Shown in pieces: positions 58,010 through 64,000 of a stretch of DNA of 64,000 nucleotides. Source of the stretch: Dethiobacter alkaliphilus (GTDB lineage: Bacteria > Bacillota > Dethiobacteria > DTU022 > UBA8154); contig JAENYV010000004.1 in NCBI GenBank assembly GCA_016841605.1, positions 62,001-126,000 on the forward strand. The letters are read 5' to 3'. The position numbers were made by a program, and so were the translations under genes. Within the stretch, counting starts at the first letter, position 1, and each line of letters starts with the position of its first letter. The notes under the pieces are model-generated. The model worked only from the letters and a program-made list of their open reading frames with translations. It was not told the DNA's origin and did no database searches.

Positions 58010-59575
58010 TTAACTGCTTTTAAGTAAGGAGCGAAGTTTATATCTCTGAACTTTGCCGGTGGCTGTCCGGGGAAGTTCGTTGACGAATTTTACCCAGCGT
58101 GGGTATTTATAATGAGCTGTTTTGCTGCGGACGAAACTTTGCAGTTCCTTTTCCAGCTCGGGAGAAGCCGTATACCCTTCCCGGGGGACCACAAAAGCAA
58201 GAGGTTTTTCCAGATTAGATTCATCTACATTCCCGACAACACCACATTCCAACACAGCCGGGTGCTCAAGCAGGATCCCTTCAACCTCCACCGGAGAAAC
58301 CCAGATGCCGCCGGCTTTCAGCATATCGTCAGCCCGGCCGCTGAACCAGAAAAAACCGTCACTGTCTCTATAGAACTGGTCGCCCGTATTAAACCATTCT
58401 CCATGGATAGCGTCTTTACTCTTTTCATGTTTTCTCCAGTAGAAAGGTGTGGTTCCATCATTGTTCATCCAGAGTACGCCAACTTCGTTATCAGGCACTT
58501 CCTTTCCGTCCTCATCAGTAAGTTTTACTTCAAAGCCCGGCAGCAGGACACCGCAACTTCCGCTTTTGATTTTTCCGGGTAAGCTGGAAATATAGATCCC
58601 CCCGACATCGGTAGAACCGATGCCGTCCAATATCTCTACGCCAAACTTTTCTTTCCAGCGATCAAATATTACTTTGGGCAGAGCTTCTCCGGCTGAAATA
58701 CATTTTCTAAGGGATGATAAATCATATTTTCCTTCTTCTTTATCCAGTAAATCCAAAACTCCCATATACGAGGTGGGAATACTAAAATAAATAGTAGGTT
58801 TGTATTTGGTAATAATTTCGGCAACGGTTACAGGCTTCGGTAGTTCCGGTACAAGGAGTGAAGCCGCTCCGCTTACAAAAACAGATTCCATAGAATTCCT
58901 GCCGTAAGAAAAGTACATTTTTGAAGCAGAGTAGACGATGTCGTTTTCGGTTATTTGAAGAACGTTTTCACAATAGGAAGGCAGTAAATGCAGTACATCA
59001 TGGTGGAGATGTACGACACCCTTGGGCGTTCCCGTTGTCCCCGAGCTATATAACCAAAAAGCCATATCATCTTTGGAAGTTTTTGCCACTTCCAGTGATG
59101 AAGATGCTTCTTTGATTAAATCATCGAAATTTCGTTGCCCCGGTTCCGGGGTCCCCACAACAATAAAATGGCGCAGATACTTGAGCTCCCGGGCGACCTC
59201 CGTAAAGTTCGGAGCCAGCTTGTCATCTGTAACGAGGACCTTGGCACGGGAATCGTTTAAGTAATATTTGTAATCCTGTGGAAGAGCCATAGTACTTATG
59301 GGTACTGGAACTGCGCCGATCCTCATTGCCCCAAAATATGTATATAGAAATTCCGGGCAATCGGGCAGACAGATTATAACTCTATTTTCCTCTTCAATTC
59401 CCAGTTCTAATAAAGCATTTCCTGTTTTATTCGCAGCTTCCTGGAGCTCCGCATAGGTTATAACCTTATCTTTGTAATAAATAGCCGCTTTATTGCCGCG
59501 TCCTTCCCTTATATGCCGGTCAAGCATGAAGTCCCCCAGGTTAAACCAGTCCGTCATTTCAGGCATTTTAAACAT
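58010..59575 (-). CDS. Benzoate-CoA ligase family / AMP-dependent acyl-CoA synthetase
   Basis: LYSSGTTGTPKGVVHLHHD; FSGRADDMLKAGGIWVSPVEVE; LPRTATGKVQRYKLR. Confidence 0.92.
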   Translation of the reverse strand: MFKMPEMTDWFNLGDFMLDRHIREGRGNKAAIYYKDKVITYAELQEAANKTGNALLELGIEEENRVIICLPDCPEFLYTYFGAMRIGAVPVPISTMALPQDYKYYLNDSRAKVLVTDDKLAPNFTEVARELKYLRHFIVVGTPEPGQRNFDDLIKEASSSLEVAKTSKDDMAFWLYSSGTTGTPKGVVHLHHDVLHLLPSYCENVLQITENDIVYSASKMYFSYGRNSMESVFVSGAASLLVPELPKPVTVAEIITKYKPTIYFSIPTSYMGVLDLLDKEEGKYDLSSLRKCISAGEALPKVIFDRWKEKFGVEILDGIGSTDVGGIYISSLPGKIKSGSCGVLLPGFEVKLTDEDGKEVPDNEVGVLWMNNDGTTPFYWRKHEKSKDAIHGEWFNTGDQFYRDSDGFFWFSGRADDMLKAGGIWVSPVEVEGILLEHPAVLECGVVGNVDESNLEKPLAFVVPREGYTASPELEKELQSFVRSKTAHYKYPRWVKFVNELPRTATGKVQRYKLRSLLKSS

Positions 59576-60301
59576 TACAGGACCTCCTTTTAAGTAATAC
59601 CTTTTTAACTAAATAGTTGAAAAGAAGAAGAGACAATCAGCCTGGTAAGATATGAATAAAGTTAAGAAGAAGACAAAAAGACCAAACATTCAAGGCTTCT
59701 GACGCACTGATTTGCTGAAAAAAGAAGAAAAACCAGAGGTGACTATCCCTCCTTTTTATGAAATTTTAACTTATCCGTTCTTTGACCCTCTTAACGCTCT
59801 TCAATAACCTTATTCGACCAACCAGACAGGTGCTTGGGATAACTTTCGTTACCCTCGCTAAAAAAAACAAAGAAAAAAGTGGTAAACTTTAATTTGTCTT
59901 ATACAGGATGGTTTTATGTAAATCCTCAATGTACGTGTTTATTTTTTCGTTTCTTTCTTGAAATATGGTCTTTTCAAATGGTTGTGAAGTTTCTAGATGT
60001 ATATTCTATACTGCATCTTGGATCTATTAATTCTTTTAATTATTTTCAGATATTTTTAAGGAAAAAAATTTTTATATATAAAAACGTTGTAATAAATATT
60101 GCGTCTTATTGTAAAACTATCACTATTAGAACAACCATTTGTTTTCTTAACATAAGAATTATTTCACATGTTCATTAATTTTGTCAAGGTATTTTTTTCG
60201 ATAATATATCGAAGATTGGAAAAAAAATTTCTTTATTGCCGGCCAAGGGGGCTTTCAGGAAAAGCAATATTTACGAATTACAAATCTGTTTTCAAACTTT
60301 T

Positions 60302-61642
60302 TTACTTGACGTTTTTGGGTAAAAGATTTGCTGAGGGTTTACCCAGCAGAGTAAACATTTTTTTCTTATAGGCTTCGACTCCGGGTTGATTAAAAGGGTT
60401 GACGCCGAGAAGGTAAGCGCTGACCGCGCAAGCTTTTTCAAAAAAATAGACCATCTGTCCGTAATAAAAGGGGGTTTGCCCGGGTACTGTAATTTTCAGG
60501 GTGGGCACCCCCCCGGAGTTGTGGGCAGCCATAGTTCCCCTGCAGGCTTTTTCGTTGACAAAATGAAAGGTTTTGCCGGCCAGATAATTTAACCCGTCAA
60601 TATTTTTCTCCAGTTTATCAATTTCCGTATCTACGGTCGGGTTCTCCACCCAAAGAGTGGTGGAAAAAAGATTTCGGTAGCCCTCCTGAATTAATTGGCC
60701 CAGAGAATGGAGATCTCTGGTAAAGTTCGTACTGGCAGGAAAAATTCCTTTCCCGTCTTTCCCCTCACTTTCTCCGAAAAGCTGTTTCCACCACTCGCTA
60801 AAATAAAGAAAAGCGGGGTCGTAGGTTGCCAAAAGCTCAATGACTTTCCCTTTTCGGTAAAGAATATTTCTGGCCGCAGCATAGCGGTAAGCGGGATTTT
60901 CGGCAAGAGTTACACGGCTCATAAGTTGATGTCCCTCGGCAGCTCCTTGCATTATTTCATCGATATTAATACCTCCGACAGCGATCGGCAGAAGCCCCAC
61001 TGCCGTCAGGACGGAATAGCGCCCTCCAATATCATCCGGGACGGAAAAGGTTTCATACCCTTCTTCATCAGCCAGTTCTTTCAGGGCACCTTTAGCCTGA
61101 TCGGTTGTGGCAATGATTCTATCCCTGGCTCCTTTTTTCCCGTAGCGTTTTTCCAGAAGCCGGCGAAAGACTCGAAAAGAGAGAGCAGGTTCCAGAGTGG
61201 TTCCCGACTTGGAGATGATATTGACAGCCAGATTTTTTTCTCCCACAAGTTCCAGCAGGTGTTCCAGATAGGCCGGACTAATGTTGAAGCCGGCAAAATA
61301 TACTTCCGGTCCCCCCCGCTTATTTGTAGGAAGCTGGTTGTAAAAAGAGTGCTGAAGCAACTCCAGGGCAGACCTTGCCCCCAGGTATGATCCTCCGATG
61401 CCGATAACGATAAAAACATCGGCTATTTCCTTTATTTTTTCCCCGGTTCTTTTAATTCTGTCAAATTCTGCACGGTTGAAGTCGAGAGGCCAGTCAACCC
61501 AACCGGCATATTCATGGCCGGGACCTTTGCGCGCATGAATTAAATTGTGTACCCGTAAAATCTCCGGTTCGAAATATTCCAATTCATGAGGTAAAATGAA
61601 GCCCGATTCTTCCGGATAGTCAAAACGAATTTCTTTTTCCAT
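60302..61642 (-). CDS. pgi: Glucose-6-phosphate isomerase
   Basis: VIGIGGSYLGARSALELL; ISKSGTTLEPALSFRVFR; GVEAYKKKMFTLLG. Confidence 0.96.
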   Translation of the reverse strand: MEKEIRFDYPEESGFILPHELEYFEPEILRVHNLIHARKGPGHEYAGWVDWPLDFNRAEFDRIKRTGEKIKEIADVFIVIGIGGSYLGARSALELLQHSFYNQLPTNKRGGPEVYFAGFNISPAYLEHLLELVGEKNLAVNIISKSGTTLEPALSFRVFRRLLEKRYGKKGARDRIIATTDQAKGALKELADEEGYETFSVPDDIGGRYSVLTAVGLLPIAVGGINIDEIMQGAAEGHQLMSRVTLAENPAYRYAAARNILYRKGKVIELLATYDPAFLYFSEWWKQLFGESEGKDGKGIFPASTNFTRDLHSLGQLIQEGYRNLFSTTLWVENPTVDTEIDKLEKNIDGLNYLAGKTFHFVNEKACRGTMAAHNSGGVPTLKITVPGQTPFYYGQMVYFFEKACAVSAYLLGVNPFNQPGVEAYKKKMFTLLGKPSANLLPKNVK

Positions 61643-61787
61643 AAGGTCCTCCTGTCATAATAGTGTAGGGAGTTCTCTTTTTATCAAAAAAGGGTTTTTA
61701 AGGAAGAGCGTTGAACTTATTAATAATAATAGCAATGAAACAGTAATTAAACAATACTTGTCAAAGTTTTTCGGAGGGTTGTGCCAG

Positions 61788-64000
61788 GTGCTGCGCAAAA
61801 AAATGTTTTTTTTCATGGTCTTACTTTCCTTTGCACTGATCGGAATCATTTTTTTTACAATGAACGCACTTCTGGTAAGTAGTATCTTACACTGGGAAAG
61901 AAAGAATACGGAACAAAATTTACTTCGTGTTAAAAATATTGTGGAAGTTGAGAGCGAGCGTCTGGAGAGTACCGTCAGGGACTGGGCAAACTGGGATGAT
62001 ACATATCTTTTTGTTGCCGATCCTACCCTGGAATATATTGAAAATAACCTGATGAATGAGCTTTTTAACGATTTACAACTCGGGTTCATGGTTTTTCTAG
62101 ATTCAGACGGAGAAGTGGTTTTCCAGAAAGGTTATGACCTTTTTGAGAAAGACGAAATTCTCGTTCCCTCCGGCCTGAAAGAGCACCTGCAGCCCGGTAG
62201 CCTGCTTATACCACAGCACTCTTCGGGGGATAAAAAAGAACTTATTTCGGAAAAAGGAGAAATCATCTCCGGTCTTATCCTCCTGGAAGAAGGGCCTGTC
62301 CTGGTCGCCTCTTCTCCGATTCTGACCAGCCGCTATGAAGGCCCGTCAACGGGGACGCTCCTGATAGGAAGTTTTTTAAATTCTACTGAAATATCCGGCA
62401 TTGCCGAAAAATTATTTTTAAATCTTACTGTTCTATCACCCGAAGCGGTCGATATCCCGGAAATAGAAGAACTTGCTTCATCCTCACCGGGAGAGATATT
62501 GGTTGTCAGGGAAAGAAGCGGTGAGATAATTGAAGGATATACTTACCTGAGCGATATTTACGGAAAGCCCGCTCTACTTATTAAAGTGGAACTTCCCCGT
62601 GAAGTGTACGGAATTGGGAAAAAAGTTCTTACCTTTTTCCTTCTTTCTCTTTGTTTTATTATTCTAGCATTTTGGGGCGGGGTTTTTTCTTTTCTGGAAA
62701 AAACTATTCTCTCCAAGTTGACCCGCCTGATTCGTTCGGCAAGAGAAATGAAGGCCTCCTCCGGATTTTCTCCCTCTATGGGTGGGGAGGAAGAACAGGA
62801 TGAACTTACCCTGATAGCCAGGGAAATAAAGACGATCCTGGGTAAACTGGAAAACTCACAAATTAAAATGAAGCAGAGCGAGGAGCAGTTAAAGGTTATT
62901 TTTGAAGAGTCACCGGTGGGGATTGCCCTGCTGGATCAGGATGGACGTTTTCTAAAAAGTAATTTCTCCTTGCAAAAGTTGTTGGGATTGCAGGAAAAAG
63001 AACTGCACAACAGCACATTATTGGAGAATATTTATCCCGGCGACCTTTTGCAGGGGGTAACCATGATCGAGGATCTCCTGTCGGGTAAACGGGATTATTG
63101 CCAGATAGACAGTAGATTTGCCCGTAAGGATGGAGAATTGGTCTGGGGTCGACTCTCCCTGACCCTGGTGAGAGATTTTATGGGGGAATTTCAATATGCC
63201 CTGGGTATGTTGGAGAATATTTCGGAGTACAAAAGAGTCGAAGAGTTTCTGCAGGAAAATGAAGAAAGGCTTTATCTGCAGAATAAAATACTTATGGAAT
63301 TAACCATGAAGGGTGCATGGATTAATGAGAGCCTTGATGAGGCCGTCAAAGAGATCGTTGAGGCAGCCTCTCTCCTTATTCCAGTGGAGCGGGTCAGTGT
63401 CTGGTGGTATCGCGATGCTTTTTCCGGAATAACCTGTTTTGATCTCTATGAGAAAAGCAAAAACTCCCATTCCAGTGGTCAAGAGCTTTCCAGCGAGAAA
63501 TTTTTTTGGTATTCTCGCAGCCATCTGGAAGGGGATGCCATCGCTGCTGTGGATGTTTTTGCCGACCCCCGGACCAGCGTTTTTCAGCCCGACTATTTTT
63601 TAAATACGGGAATTGCCTCTCTTCTGGATGCTCCTATCTGGCTGAGGGGAAATCTGGTAGGGGTTTTCAGCTTTCAACACGTGGGAAATCCCCGGGAATG
63701 GTCCAGTGAGGATCGCAGGTTGGCCATGACCATGGCTACTTATATTTCGCTCTGCCTGGAAGAAGATGCCCGTAAAAAGGCTGAAAAAGCGTTGGATGAG
63801 GAGATAGAAAAAGCGAGGCAGGTACACGAACGCTCCCTTCAGGAAGAATTCCCTGAAGTAGAGGGGATTGATTTTGCCGCTCATTATCAGCCCGCCCGGG
63901 TCCTGGGAGGAGATTTTTATCATGTTATGCGCAAAGGCAGGCAATTAATTTTTTATCTGGCCGATGTATCCGGACATGGGCTTGATGCCGCTATTTTGAG
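61788..64000 (+). CDS. CHASE4-HAMP-PAS-GAF-SpoIIE sensor phosphatase, truncated at window end
   Basis: Plus frame from GTG/ATG reads MFFFMVLLSFALIGIIFFTMNALL...DWANWDDTYLFVADP (CHASE4), PAS (VIFEESPVGIALLDQDGRFLKSN), GAF, AAHYQPARVLGGDFYHV...LADVSGHGLDAAIL; open to the window end, absent from the ORF track because it has no stop. Confidence 0.88.
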   Translation, partial: MLRKKMFFFMVLLSFALIGIIFFTMNALLVSSILHWERKNTEQNLLRVKNIVEVESERLESTVRDWANWDDTYLFVADPTLEYIENNLMNELFNDLQLGFMVFLDSDGEVVFQKGYDLFEKDEILVPSGLKEHLQPGSLLIPQHSSGDKKELISEKGEIISGLILLEEGPVLVASSPILTSRYEGPSTGTLLIGSFLNSTEISGIAEKLFLNLTVLSPEAVDIPEIEELASSSPGEILVVRERSGEIIEGYTYLSDIYGKPALLIKVELPREVYGIGKKVLTFFLLSLCFIILAFWGGVFSFLEKTILSKLTRLIRSAREMKASSGFSPSMGGEEEQDELTLIAREIKTILGKLENSQIKMKQSEEQLKVIFEESPVGIALLDQDGRFLKSNFSLQKLLGLQEKELHNSTLLENIYPGDLLQGVTMIEDLLSGKRDYCQIDSRFARKDGELVWGRLSLTLVRDFMGEFQYALGMLENISEYKRVEEFLQENEERLYLQNKILMELTMKGAWINESLDEAVKEIVEAASLLIPVERVSVWWYRDAFSGITCFDLYEKSKNSHSSGQELSSEKFFWYSRSHLEGDAIAAVDVFADPRTSVFQPDYFLNTGIASLLDAPIWLRGNLVGVFSFQHVGNPREWSSEDRRLAMTMATYISLCLEEDARKKAEKALDEEIEKARQVHERSLQEEFPEVEGIDFAAHYQPARVLGGDFYHVMRKGRQLIFYLADVSGHGLDAAIL

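Noticed and set aside
60695-61390. 231-aa plus-strand ORF
   Set aside because: Antisense shadow of pgi
61655-62089. 144-aa minus-strand ORF
   Set aside because: Antisense to the clear CHASE4-domain sensor reading frame on the plus strand

Overview
The window looks like a Bacillota (Clostridia-like) chromosome segment. It is mostly housekeeping genes plus a small accessory/defence block. Main content: an Fe-alcohol dehydrogenase; a J-domain protein; a large secreted copper-amine-oxidase-stalk/DUF3048/CFI-box-CTERM protein; UbiD decarboxylase; isochorismatase; a complete F1Fo ATP synthase operon on the minus strand; a MarR regulator followed by a MATE remnant; a lipoprotein serpin; a MerR/TipAS regulator; RsgA; cyclophilin; DUF1848; CapA; MutT; a Dam-type methylase with a type II endonuclease; VapBC-like and YefM/YoeB-like toxin-antitoxin pairs; SbcDC; LeuS; a radical SAM/PDZ protein; ComEA; UPF0182; RNase HI; Lgt; a giant CoA-dehydratase activase-related protein; MFS; benzoate-CoA ligase; Pgi; and a truncated CHASE4/PAS/GAF/SpoIIE sensor phosphatase. 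The strongest unusual signals are: (1) a decayed tandem duplication inside the atp operon (end of atpI through atpH), leaving second copies of atpE (only synonymous differences) and atpF (identical on reading), with recognisable stubs of the lost atpB and atpH copies and of an atpI tail; (2) a roughly 390-nt leader in front of an RsgA-type GTPase, with a perfect consensus promoter, an 11-codon uORF and two terminator-like hairpins, suggesting attenuation; (3) a family of related, partly inverted intergenic repeats around 10.4, 46.4, 50.3 and 56.6 kb; (4) a 45-bp promoter-bearing repeat upstream of two unrelated genes; (5) several gene stubs (CMD, Phd/YefM, DUF3795-like, MATE). All calls come from reading the sequence and the supplied translations. 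No database search or folding was run.
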